Origin: DATGMS01 sp035303945
GTDB taxonomy: Bacteria; Bacteroidota; Bacteroidia; Cytophagales; Cyclobacteriaceae
NCBI GenBank assembly: GCA_035303945.1
Contig: DATGQZ010000065.1
Coordinates: forward strand, 12,915-76,914
Reading direction: 5' to 3'
Length of the DNA: 64,000 nucleotides
Of the stretch, positions 25,482-33,762 are shown piece by piece. How positions within the stretch are numbered: position 1 is the stretch's first letter; each line of letters opens with the position of its first letter. The notes under the pieces are model-generated. The model was not told the DNA's origin. It ran no database searches and saw only the letters and a list, made by a program, of their open reading frames with translations. The position numbers and the translations under genes were made by a program.

Positions 25482-25515
25482 GCCCGGTGAAGGCAATGCT
25501 TTCTCCGGGCATTTT
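25482..25515 (+). terminator. hairpin between ccoP and ccoG, possible attenuating terminator
   Basis: GCCCGG (25482-25487) pairs with CCGGGC (25505-25510), extended inward by GAA/TTC-type pairs after one mismatch, and is followed by ATTTTAC. It would lower expression of ccoG and ccoH relative to the structural subunits. Confidence 0.5.
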
Positions 25516-25571
25516 ACAACCGCAATCGCTTGCGAAAAGATGCGATATTATTGACAAAAGGAGAGGAGATT

Positions 25572-26999
25572 ATGAGTACGGAAGGAGAAATAGTATATCA
25601 AAACGAAGGGTTTAGAAATTCCATTGGGACGGTTAGAGAAGATGGGAAAAGAAAATGGATCTATCCTCGCAAACCCAAGGGGAAATATTACAACTGGAGG
25701 ACCTACTTGTCTTACTTGCTTTTGGCAATCCTGTTTGCCGGTCCATTCATCAAGATCGATGGACAGCCCCTTCTTTTGTTGAATCTTTTTGAAAATAAGT
25801 TTGTCATCTTTGGAGCTGTCTTTTGGCCCCAAGATACCTACCTGCTCATCTTTATGCTGTTGATCTTTATGGTTTTTATCATAATGTTTACAGCGGTATT
25901 TGGAAGGGTGTTTTGTGGCTGGTTCTGTCCGCAGACACTATTTATGGAAATGGTGTTCCGCAAAGTGGAGTACTGGATAGAGGGGGATGCCAACCAGCAG
26001 CGTAAGCTCAATGCCATGCCATGGAACAGGGAGAAAATCCTTAAAAAAACAGCGAAAATGGCCATCTTCTCCTTTATCTCGCTGCTTATAGGACATACAG
26101 TGATGGCTTATTTGATCGGTGTCGAATCCACCATTGATATTGTAAGTCAGCCACCCTCTGAAAATTGGGCCGGTTTTGTGGGGCTCCTGACCTTTTCAGG
26201 CTTATTTCTCTTTGTCTTTTCTTGGTTTAGGGAGCAGGCTTGTATTGTGGTTTGTCCTTATGGCCGACTGCAGGGAGTACTCCTAGACGAAAACAGCATG
26301 AACGTCATCTATGACTATGTGCGAGGCGAGCCACGCGGAAAAATTCGCAAAAAAGTAGTGGCAAGCATTGAGGAACCTCCCTTGGGTGATTGTGTGGATT
26401 GCACACTTTGCGTGCAGGTATGTCCTACAGGTATTGATATACGAAATGGCATTCAGATGGAGTGTGTGAATTGTACTGCTTGTATAGATGCCTGTGACGA
26501 GGTAATGATCAAAGTCAACCGGCCGACAGGTCTGATTCGCTTCGATTCAGAAAAAGGAGTTAGAGAGGGTACAAAAAAGCTGTTCAGTCCGCGCGTGATG
26601 GGTTACTCCTTTGTGCTTGTGGTGCTTTTCGGCATCTTTGTCTCCCTTTTATTGACCCGCTCTGATTTGGAAGCTACCGTCACCCGTTTTAGGGGGATGA
26701 CCTATCAGGAACGGGAAGGAGGAGAAGTCAGCAATCTTTATGAGGTAAGTTTTATCAACAAAACGTTTGACGAACAAAAGGTAGAGCTTAGGCCTGAAAG
26801 TGAGGATTATCGCATTGAAGTAGTAGGTCATGATGATTGGTCACTTGAAGGGCAAGGCAGATTGGAAGGCAGGTTCTTTATTGTGACAGATCAGGAGAAA
26901 ATCCTAACCAATCAAAAAGACATCACCTTGTTGCTGTTGCAAAATGGAGAAGTGATCGACAAGATAGAAACGAGCTTTGTCGGACCCCTACAGAAATAG
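25572..26999 (+). CDS. ccoG: cbb3-type oxidase assembly ferredoxin-like protein CcoG
   Basis: CcoG (475 residues) is a membrane protein with iron-sulfur motifs. It has an N-terminal helix region, CGWFCPQTLFMEMVFRKVEYW (about 112-132), CIVVCPYGRLQ, and two 4Fe-4S sets, CVDCTLCVQVCPTG and CVNCTACIDACDE. A final transmembrane helix and an Ig-like periplasmic domain (about 375-475) follow. The family reduces Cu(II) for cbb3 assembly. The ATG at 25572 follows a good ribosome-binding sequence (AAAGGAGAGGAG); the frame open from 25530 is rejected. Confidence 0.92.
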   Translation: MSTEGEIVYQNEGFRNSIGTVREDGKRKWIYPRKPKGKYYNWRTYLSYLLLAILFAGPFIKIDGQPLLLLNLFENKFVIFGAVFWPQDTYLLIFMLLIFMVFIIMFTAVFGRVFCGWFCPQTLFMEMVFRKVEYWIEGDANQQRKLNAMPWNREKILKKTAKMAIFSFISLLIGHTVMAYLIGVESTIDIVSQPPSENWAGFVGLLTFSGLFLFVFSWFREQACIVVCPYGRLQGVLLDENSMNVIYDYVRGEPRGKIRKKVVASIEEPPLGDCVDCTLCVQVCPTGIDIRNGIQMECVNCTACIDACDEVMIKVNRPTGLIRFDSEKGVREGTKKLFSPRVMGYSFVLVVLFGIFVSLLLTRSDLEATVTRFRGMTYQEREGGEVSNLYEVSFINKTFDEQKVELRPESEDYRIEVVGHDDWSLEGQGRLEGRFFIVTDQEKILTNQKDITLLLLQNGEVIDKIETSFVGPLQK

Positions 27000-27062
27000 G
27001 TGTACTGTATGGACTGTAGAATCAATAAAATAAATTAGAAGAATCCTTAAAGAATTGAAGAT

Positions 27063-27488
27063 ATGAATTGGGGACATGGATTAATTATTTTCTTTGGAGC
27101 TTTCGTTCTGCTTATGATCTCGCTGGTGGTGATTTGTGTTAGGCAAGATGATATTCATTTGGTAACTCAGAATTATTACGAAGAAGAAATCAATTACCAG
27201 CAGCAGATCGAGAAGATCGCCAATGCCAAGGACCTGGATTATGATGCACTGGCATATGAGGCAGCAAGCAAACAAATGCATCTGAACTTACCCCAAGGCG
27301 CAGAAGGGACACTGCACCTTTTTCGACCATCGGATGCGAGGCTTGATCAAAAAATCCCGATAAAAATGCAAAAAGGTGAGGCCATGTCCATTGACTTAGC
27401 GCATCTTCAGCCGGGGTATTGGCGGGTAAAGCTAAATTGGCAAGAGGGAGGAACCGCCTATTATCTGGAAGAGCAGATTTCCCTGTAA
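27063..27488 (+). CDS. ccoH: FixH family protein (CcoH)
   Basis: The 141-residue protein has one N-terminal membrane helix (GLIIFFGAFVLLMISLVVI, about 6-24), then a periplasmic region with DDIHLVTQNYYEEEINYQQQI, a conserved FixH/CcoH feature, and a beta domain ending GYWRVKLNWQEGGTAYYLE. CcoH helps assemble or stabilise cbb3 oxidase. It is 63 bases after ccoG and ends 1 base before the next gene. Confidence 0.88.
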   Translation: MNWGHGLIIFFGAFVLLMISLVVICVRQDDIHLVTQNYYEEEINYQQQIEKIANAKDLDYDALAYEAASKQMHLNLPQGAEGTLHLFRPSDARLDQKIPIKMQKGEAMSIDLAHLQPGYWRVKLNWQEGGTAYYLEEQISL

Positions 27489-27489
27489 T

Positions 27490-28197
27490 ATGATCTGGAC
27501 AGCTTTTCTCTTGGGTTTTTTAGGTTCATTTCATTGCTTGGGCATGTGCGGGCCTATTGCTTTGGCTATTTCGGCTAAGGACCATAGCCGCTTTGTTGCC
27601 AATAAAATAAGCTATAACCTCGGCAGAACCGTCACCTACACTTTGCTGGGCCTATTGGTAGGAGCGATTGGTCTTAGCCTACAGCTGGCCGGTATACAAC
27701 AATGGTTTTCCATTCTCACCGGCGCGGTTATCATCTTCATGGCATTCTTTTACAAAAGAAGCGAAAAATGGGTAACACAAGCTTCTGGCTTATCTGGTTG
27801 GGCTGCCAAGGTGAAGAAAAATTTAAGTAAGTATCTGCACATGAAAGGGCGGGCAGCATTTTTTGCCACTGGCTTGGCGAATGGTCTACTTCCCTGTGGT
27901 ATGGTGTATATTGCGCTGTTGGCATCTCTTGCGCTTCAAGATCCTTGGGCGGGTGCGGTATATATGTTTTTCTTTGGACTTGGCACGATACCGCTGATGC
28001 TGGCAGTGATGCATTCCGGCAAACTTTTCAACGTTCGGGTACGGCAAAAATTTTTAAGGGCAATGCCTTATTTTGCGATGATCATCGGCCTTTTATTTAT
28101 CCTCCGCGGTTCCGGCTTGGGCATTCATTACGTGAGTCCGCAATTGCAGCATTTTGTTTATGGGGCGCAGGCGACAGAAATGACCATGTGCAAATGA
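27490..28197 (+). CDS. TauE/SafE-like (UreH/DsbD transmembrane-like) membrane protein of the cbb3 locus
   Basis: This 235-residue protein has six or so membrane helices. The first contains GSFHCLGMCGPIALA, the Cys/Met/His-containing motif of the SafE/UreH-like transmembrane family. A second similar motif, LANGLLPCGMVYIALLAS, follows the central loop, giving an internal repeat as in DsbD-type transporters. Genes of this family regularly end cbb3 loci in Bacteroidota. Copper handling or thiol transfer for oxidase maturation is likely but unproven. The start at 27490 is 1 base after the ccoH stop. Confidence 0.85.
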   Translation: MIWTAFLLGFLGSFHCLGMCGPIALAISAKDHSRFVANKISYNLGRTVTYTLLGLLVGAIGLSLQLAGIQQWFSILTGAVIIFMAFFYKRSEKWVTQASGLSGWAAKVKKNLSKYLHMKGRAAFFATGLANGLLPCGMVYIALLASLALQDPWAGAVYMFFFGLGTIPLMLAVMHSGKLFNVRVRQKFLRAMPYFAMIIGLLFILRGSGLGIHYVSPQLQHFVYGAQATEMTMCK

Positions 28198-28207
28198 GTG
28201 TATAAGT

Positions 28208-28251
28208 AGCCGAAGGCCTATGCAGGAGACCGTCTCGGCAAAGCTTCGGCT
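28208..28251 (+). terminator. weak hairpin at the end of the cco operon
   Basis: AGCCGAAG (28208-28215) pairs with CTTCGGCT (28244-28251), and the loop contains a second stem GAGAC/GTCTC. Only a moderate T content follows, so terminator function is uncertain. Confidence 0.45.
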
Positions 28252-28333
28252 CTTATATGTCTCTATTAATTACCTAGATTTTCTTATGCCTATTTTTTGT
28301 TTTGGAAGCTCTGCCATCTAAAACCAAAACAAA

Positions 28334-28365
28334 TTTAATGCAGACGGTGATTTTTGATATATTTG
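28334..28365 (+). promoter_or_regulatory. candidate proline dehydrogenase promoter (TTTA-N20-TATATTTG)
   Basis: TTTA at 28334-28337 and TATATTTG at 28358-28365 are 20 bases apart, close to the Bacteroidota consensus. Transcription would begin about 13 bases before the ATG at 28384. Confidence 0.5.
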
Positions 28366-28383
28366 CATTCTGATTTATACTGG

Positions 28384-29577
28384 ATGTACACCAAGCCGCA
28401 ATTTTCGTTTGAAAATATTCAAGTAGCCTTTGCGCCTAAGTCGGATGAGGACTTGAAAAAAATGTTCTTGATCTTCTCGGTGCTCAACAACAACCTGTTG
28501 TCCAAATGGGGAGTGAGCTTGGCTACCTGGTCACTGAAGTTGCGGCTGCCGGTGAAGTGGTTGATCAAGCAGACCATCTTTGAGCAATTTTGTGGCGGCG
28601 AAAGTATTGAAGACAGTAACATCACCATCAAATCGCTGAATCAGTATAAGATAGGTGCTATTTTAGACTATTCTGTAGAAGGGAAAGATGATGAAGAGAG
28701 CTTTGACCGCACAAGAGATGAAATTCTTCGCACCATCCACCATGCCGGTTCTACTGATGGAATCCCTTTTTCGGTTTTTAAAGTTACCGGATTGGGAGAT
28801 GCCAGGATCATGACAAAGATCCAGGCAAAACAAACACTGTCAGCCAAAGAACAGTCATCTTTCGAGCGGACAAAAGCCCGGGTGGACAGGCTTTTTGAAG
28901 CGGCTTATGAAGCTAAGGTAAAAATTTTGGTAGATGGAGAGGAGTCTTGGTTTCAGGATGTGATCGATGATTTGGCGGAGGAGGGGATGGCCCGCTACAA
29001 CAAGGAGACTGCTATTGTGTACAATACCTATCAGATGTACAGGCAGGATATGCTGCGAAAGCTAAAAGATGCCCATCACAATGCGGTTACGGATGCCTAC
29101 TTTTTGGGCGCTAAACTGGTAAGGGGTGCTTATATGGAAAAAGAAGCCGAACGAGCCGAAAAGCTAGGTTATGCTAATCCTATTCATCCCAATAAGGAAG
29201 CTACTGATGATGCTTTTAATGAAGCTCTGAAGTTTTGTATCAACAACAAACAAAGGGTGTTTTTGGTAAGTGGGACGCATAATGAGTTGAGCAACATTAT
29301 CTTACCAGAGTTGATGTCGCTGCACGGGATGAAGCCAAAAGATGATCGGGTGTACTTTGCACAGCTGTATGGCATGAGTGACCATATAAGTTACAATCTT
29401 GCTCAAGCGGGATACAATGTAGCCAAATATGTTCCCTACGGCCCCGTGGAGGCAGTAATGCCCTACCTAGCCCGACGTGCAGCTGAAAATACCAGCGTAG
29501 CCGGTCAAAGCAGTCGCGAATTAACCTTGATAAAACAGGAGTTCGCCAGAAGAAAAGCTGGCAAAAACAATAACTAA
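28384..29577 (+). CDS. proline dehydrogenase
   Basis: The 397-residue protein is the FAD-dependent first enzyme of proline oxidation to pyrroline-5-carboxylate. The beta-alpha barrel motifs are visible as FKVTGLGDARI, KILVDGEESWFQD, NTYQMYRQDML, GAKLVRGAYMEKE and VSGTHNELS, with the C-terminal YVPYGPVEAVMPYLARRAAEN. The ATG at 28384 gives the normal Bacteroidota length; an upstream TTG is rejected. It is the monofunctional form without the P5C dehydrogenase domain. lysS starts 13 bases after it. Confidence 0.93.
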   Translation: MYTKPQFSFENIQVAFAPKSDEDLKKMFLIFSVLNNNLLSKWGVSLATWSLKLRLPVKWLIKQTIFEQFCGGESIEDSNITIKSLNQYKIGAILDYSVEGKDDEESFDRTRDEILRTIHHAGSTDGIPFSVFKVTGLGDARIMTKIQAKQTLSAKEQSSFERTKARVDRLFEAAYEAKVKILVDGEESWFQDVIDDLAEEGMARYNKETAIVYNTYQMYRQDMLRKLKDAHHNAVTDAYFLGAKLVRGAYMEKEAERAEKLGYANPIHPNKEATDDAFNEALKFCINNKQRVFLVSGTHNELSNIILPELMSLHGMKPKDDRVYFAQLYGMSDHISYNLAQAGYNVAKYVPYGPVEAVMPYLARRAAENTSVAGQSSRELTLIKQEFARRKAGKNNN

Positions 29578-29590
29578 ATTGAAACAATCC

Positions 29591-31309
29591 ATGCAAATAC
29601 TAAGCGAACAAGAGCTTGAGCGCAGGAAAGACCGTGAGGAATTGATCAAATTGGGGATAAATCCCTATCCTGCTATTTCCTTTCCTGTCAATGCAACGGC
29701 AGAGGATATCCATAGGAATTACGAAAACCGAAAAAATGACTACAAAGGGATTTCTATTGCCGGCCGCTTGATGAGCCGACGCATCATGGGCTCTGCCTCT
29801 TTTGGTGAGATTCAAGATGCCACTGGCCGCCTGCAGATCTATGTCCGCAGGGATGATCTATGTCCTGGGGAAGACAAAACCTTTTACAATACTGTATTCA
29901 AAAAGCTCCTGGGTATAGGTGATTTTATCGGCCTAAAAGGATACATATTCACTACGCAGACCGGAGAAATTTCTCTCCATGTTACCGAATTGACCATATT
30001 GTCCAAATCTCTCAAGCCACTTCCGGTAGTGAAGCGTGATGAGGAAGGCAATGTGCACGACGGCTTTACAGATCCCGAGCTGAGGTATAGACAGCGATAC
30101 GTAGATTTAACAGTCAATCCTGAAGTTAAAGAAGTTTTTATCACCCGATCAAAGATGATATCCACCATGCGGCGGTATTTTGATGACCGCGGATGGCTTG
30201 AAGTGGAGACACCCATATTACAGCAGGTACATGGTGGCGCTGCAGCCAGACCCTTTAGCACCTATCACAACACGCTGGACATGCCGCTGTATTTAAGGAT
30301 AGCCAATGAACTCTATCTAAAACGGCTTATCGTTGGCGGTTTTGATGGTGTTTATGAATTCGGCAAAATGTTCCGAAATGAAGGAATGGATAGAACCCAT
30401 AATCCTGAGTTTACCTCCATGGAGATATATGTAGCCTACAAAGATTACAACTGGATGATGGAGATGGTGGAGGATTTACTGGAAAAAGTTGTTATCTCCG
30501 TTCACGGAGAAACTGTTATTAAAGTAGGGGAGCATGAAATTAATTTCTCAGGTCCTTACAGAAGGCTGACCATGTTTGATTCCATCAAGGAATTTACCGG
30601 CATTGATGTCAGCAAGCTGGATGAAAGCGGGCTGAGGGAAGTGTGTTTGCAGCTTGGTATTGAGGTGGATGACAGTATGGGTAAGGGCAAACTGATCGAT
30701 GAGATATTTGGTGAAAAGGTAGAGGCGAACTTGATTCAGCCCACATTTATTACCGATTATCCGATAGAAATGACGCCGTTAGCCAAAAAGCACCGCTCGG
30801 AAGAGGGGTTGGTAGAACGCTTTGAATTATTTGTCAATGGGAAAGAGATTGCCAATGCCTATACTGAGCTGAACGATCCTATCGACCAAAGGGAGAGATT
30901 TGAAGATCAATTGAAATTGGCCGAAAGAGGAGATCATGAGGCCATGGCCATGGATGAAGATTTCTTGCGTGCCTTAGAGTATGGCATGCCGCCTACAGCA
31001 GGTTTGGGTATAGGTATCGATAGACTCTGTATGCTGTTGACCAACAAATCCACAATTCAGGAAGTACTGTTTTTCCCACAAATGAGGCCGGAGAAGAAGG
31101 TTGCTTTGGCTTCGGATGAAGATTTTATAGCGTTGGGAATTCCTTCAGGACTTATTCCTGCCATCAGAGACCTCAAAATCCAAACCATCGAGCAGCTTAA
31201 GGAACAGAATCCCAACAAGCTGTTCAATGACCTTTGTGGAAGGAGAAAGAAGATGAAATTAGATGTCCCAAATCCCACCAAAGAAGAGGTAGAAAGTTGG
31301 CTGGCATAA
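29591..31309 (+). CDS. lysS: lysyl-tRNA synthetase, class II
   Basis: LysS (572 residues) charges tRNA-Lys. The N-terminal OB anticodon-binding domain covers about 50-150 (ISIAGRLMSRRIMG). The catalytic core shows motif 2 (FRNEGMDRTHNPEFTSME) and motif 3 (GLGIGIDRLCMLL). After motif 3 there is a C-terminal extension of about 85 residues (EDFIALGIPSGLIPAIRDLK and onward), seen in Bacteroidota LysS. The ATG at 29591 is used rather than an upstream TTG. Confidence 0.96.
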   Translation: MQILSEQELERRKDREELIKLGINPYPAISFPVNATAEDIHRNYENRKNDYKGISIAGRLMSRRIMGSASFGEIQDATGRLQIYVRRDDLCPGEDKTFYNTVFKKLLGIGDFIGLKGYIFTTQTGEISLHVTELTILSKSLKPLPVVKRDEEGNVHDGFTDPELRYRQRYVDLTVNPEVKEVFITRSKMISTMRRYFDDRGWLEVETPILQQVHGGAAARPFSTYHNTLDMPLYLRIANELYLKRLIVGGFDGVYEFGKMFRNEGMDRTHNPEFTSMEIYVAYKDYNWMMEMVEDLLEKVVISVHGETVIKVGEHEINFSGPYRRLTMFDSIKEFTGIDVSKLDESGLREVCLQLGIEVDDSMGKGKLIDEIFGEKVEANLIQPTFITDYPIEMTPLAKKHRSEEGLVERFELFVNGKEIANAYTELNDPIDQRERFEDQLKLAERGDHEAMAMDEDFLRALEYGMPPTAGLGIGIDRLCMLLTNKSTIQEVLFFPQMRPEKKVALASDEDFIALGIPSGLIPAIRDLKIQTIEQLKEQNPNKLFNDLCGRRKKMKLDVPNPTKEEVESWLA

Positions 31310-31327
31310 TTTAGTGTATAACAGAAG

Positions 31328-33388
31328 ATGAACAAACCAAAACAAATCGTATTTACCCTGGCCCTCGCGGGGTCAGTTTTCGTGGGATGTACTTCCACGC
31401 AAAAAATTGAAGAGGAGCCTGTGCAGGCGATCAACCTCAGCTATATGGATTCTTCCGTTAGGCTGCAGGATGATTTTTTCCTAGCTGTAAACGGCAATTG
31501 GATCAAACAAACGGAGATTCCAGCTGACCAAGGCAGATGGGGTTCCTTTAATGAACTAAGGGAGTTCAACAATGAGGCTGTATTAAAGGTGTTGGAGGCT
31601 GCTATGAACAGCGGCAACTTACCAGCAGAATCAGATCAGGCAAAGGGTGTGGGATTCTACCAAATTGGTATGGATTCACTTCTTGCTGAAGAACGGGGCG
31701 CAAAGCCGCTTAGCCGTTGGTTTGACAAAATTGAAGAGGTGAAAGATGCCAAAAGTCTTCAAGCCTATCTTACCGAACAGCAACAATACGGAGGCGGAGC
31801 CTTCTTTGGGCTAGGAGTAAATACGGACCTAAAGGACTCAGAAAAAATGGCCCTCTATATTTCCCAAGGTGGCTTAAGTTTGCCTGACAGGGATTACTAC
31901 TTAGGGGTAAGTGAAAAATTTGATGAGATAAAGGCCAAGTATCAAAAGCACGTGGCAGCGTCGTTCCAAAAGGTCGGCTATGATGAAGCCGCCGCCGAAC
32001 AAGCTGCCGCTGCCGTTTTAGACGTGGAAACCCGCCTTGCCAAGACCAGCAAGTCAAGGATAGAAATGCGTGATCCTGAAGGCAGATACAATAAGTATAC
32101 TTCAGACCAAATGAATGGTTTAACACCTTCTTTAGATTGGAAGCAATACCTTACTGCAATTGGAGCGGACACAGAAGAGGTGATTGTATCTACGCCCAAA
32201 TTTATGGAGGAAGTAGATCAGATCATTAAAAGCGTGTCTTATGATGCTATTAGAGCCTACCTGAAATGGAAGATCATTGACCGTGCGGCACCTTACTTAA
32301 ACCACGAGTTTGTAAAAGCCAATTTTGACTTTTATGGCCGTGAGCTTGAAGGTACTGAGGAGATGAGGCCAAGATGGAAAAGGGTTTTGGCTACTACGGA
32401 AGGCGCCGTTGGAGAGGCAATCGGTAAGCTGTATACCGAGGAGTATTTCCCACAGGAAGCTAAAGAAGATGCCCAGGAGATGGTAGACAATATCATTGCT
32501 GCAATGGGTGACCGCATCAAGCAGTTGGAGTGGATGACGGATGTCACCAAAGAAAAAGCACTGGAAAAGCTGGGCACCTTTAAAGTTAAAATAGGTTTCC
32601 CTGACAAGTGGAAAGACTACAGCGGATTAAAAGTAGATGCTAATCCTGAAACGGCTTCTTTTATAGAGAATGTGTGGCATTCCTCCAATTTCAGGTTTAA
32701 GGAAAATATGGCCAAATTAGGCAAACCCATCGACAAGGATGAGTGGTTTATGACTCCTCAAACGGTAAACGCCTACTACAATCCCACTTGGAATGAAATT
32801 GTTTTTCCAGCTGGGATCCTGCAACCACCGTTTTACAATTATAAAGCTGATGCTGCAGTCAATTACGGCGGTATCGGTGCCGTTATCGGCCATGAAATCT
32901 CACATGGTTTTGACGATCAAGGAAGCCAATATGATGCTGAGGGCAATCTGAAAAATTGGTGGCAGGATGAAGATTTGAAAAATTTCCAGGAGAGAACCGG
33001 TAAGCTGGTGGCACAATATGATGCCTATGAGCCTTTGGAAGGAGTAAATGTACAAGGTAAACTCACTTTGGGAGAAAACATTGGCGACCTGGGAGGCCTC
33101 TTGGTTGCATACGATGGTCTGCAAAAATATCTAGAGGAACATGGCAGACCAGAGAACATCGATGGTTTCACACCCGAACAAAGGTTCTTTATTTCTTGGG
33201 CTACCATCTGGAGGATGAAAAGCAGAGATGAAGCGTTGAGAACACAGATCCAAACAGATCCACATTCACCCGCCCAATACCGGGGCAATGGCCCATTGGT
33301 TAATATTGATGCTTTCTATGATGCCTTTGATGTCAAAGAAGGAGACAAGATGTACAAGGCACCGGAAGACCGGGTAAGAATTTGGTAA
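31328..33388 (+). CDS. M13 family zinc metallopeptidase, lipoprotein
   Basis: This 686-residue neprilysin/PepO-like protein has a lipoprotein signal ending VFVGC. The zinc site is HEISHGFDDQG with the downstream glutamate in GENIGDLGG, and the substrate-binding NAYYNP motif precedes it. The full M13 architecture (large helical N-domain, catalytic C-domain ending in a conserved RVRIW-type tail) is complete. It cleaves oligopeptides, here most likely in the periplasm or at the outer membrane. It follows lysS by 18 bases and ends at a strong terminator. Confidence 0.95.
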   Translation: MNKPKQIVFTLALAGSVFVGCTSTQKIEEEPVQAINLSYMDSSVRLQDDFFLAVNGNWIKQTEIPADQGRWGSFNELREFNNEAVLKVLEAAMNSGNLPAESDQAKGVGFYQIGMDSLLAEERGAKPLSRWFDKIEEVKDAKSLQAYLTEQQQYGGGAFFGLGVNTDLKDSEKMALYISQGGLSLPDRDYYLGVSEKFDEIKAKYQKHVAASFQKVGYDEAAAEQAAAAVLDVETRLAKTSKSRIEMRDPEGRYNKYTSDQMNGLTPSLDWKQYLTAIGADTEEVIVSTPKFMEEVDQIIKSVSYDAIRAYLKWKIIDRAAPYLNHEFVKANFDFYGRELEGTEEMRPRWKRVLATTEGAVGEAIGKLYTEEYFPQEAKEDAQEMVDNIIAAMGDRIKQLEWMTDVTKEKALEKLGTFKVKIGFPDKWKDYSGLKVDANPETASFIENVWHSSNFRFKENMAKLGKPIDKDEWFMTPQTVNAYYNPTWNEIVFPAGILQPPFYNYKADAAVNYGGIGAVIGHEISHGFDDQGSQYDAEGNLKNWWQDEDLKNFQERTGKLVAQYDAYEPLEGVNVQGKLTLGENIGDLGGLLVAYDGLQKYLEEHGRPENIDGFTPEQRFFISWATIWRMKSRDEALRTQIQTDPHSPAQYRGNGPLVNIDAFYDAFDVKEGDKMYKAPEDRVRIW

Positions 33389-33436
33389 GCTGATTTGCTG
33401 AGAAACAAAGGCAGGCGTTGCTCCTGTTAAATAAAG

Positions 33437-33470
33437 AAAACCATCCCTTATTAAGGGGTGGTTTTATTTT
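33437..33470 (+). terminator. Rho-independent terminator after the M13 peptidase
   Basis: AAAACCATCCCTT (33437-33449) pairs with AAGGGGTGGTTTT (33453-33465), 13 base pairs with one G-T, followed by ATTTTTAT. The remaining 290 or so bases to susC are AT-rich and hold no gene that I can see. Confidence 0.88.
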
Positions 33471-33762
33471 TATGGGGAATTGTAAAGCTCGGTCCACAGA
33501 AAGGAATGGTATTTTTTAACTCAAAAAAAATCGATATAGGTCTATAACAGCTTTAGATTTAACTTTCTTAATATCAATTGTTTATTACAATTAAAACTTT
33601 AAATAAAATATTTTTAATCTTGCCAACTTTTTACTAATTTATAAGGTGTTTAACGCAAAATTTGTCATGAATATATTATAAACTGCCATACAAATGTTTG
33701 CCATAACCTAATGATAGCGCTTTTTTGTTTATTTAAAGTTGTTATAGTAATTACTTAAAACA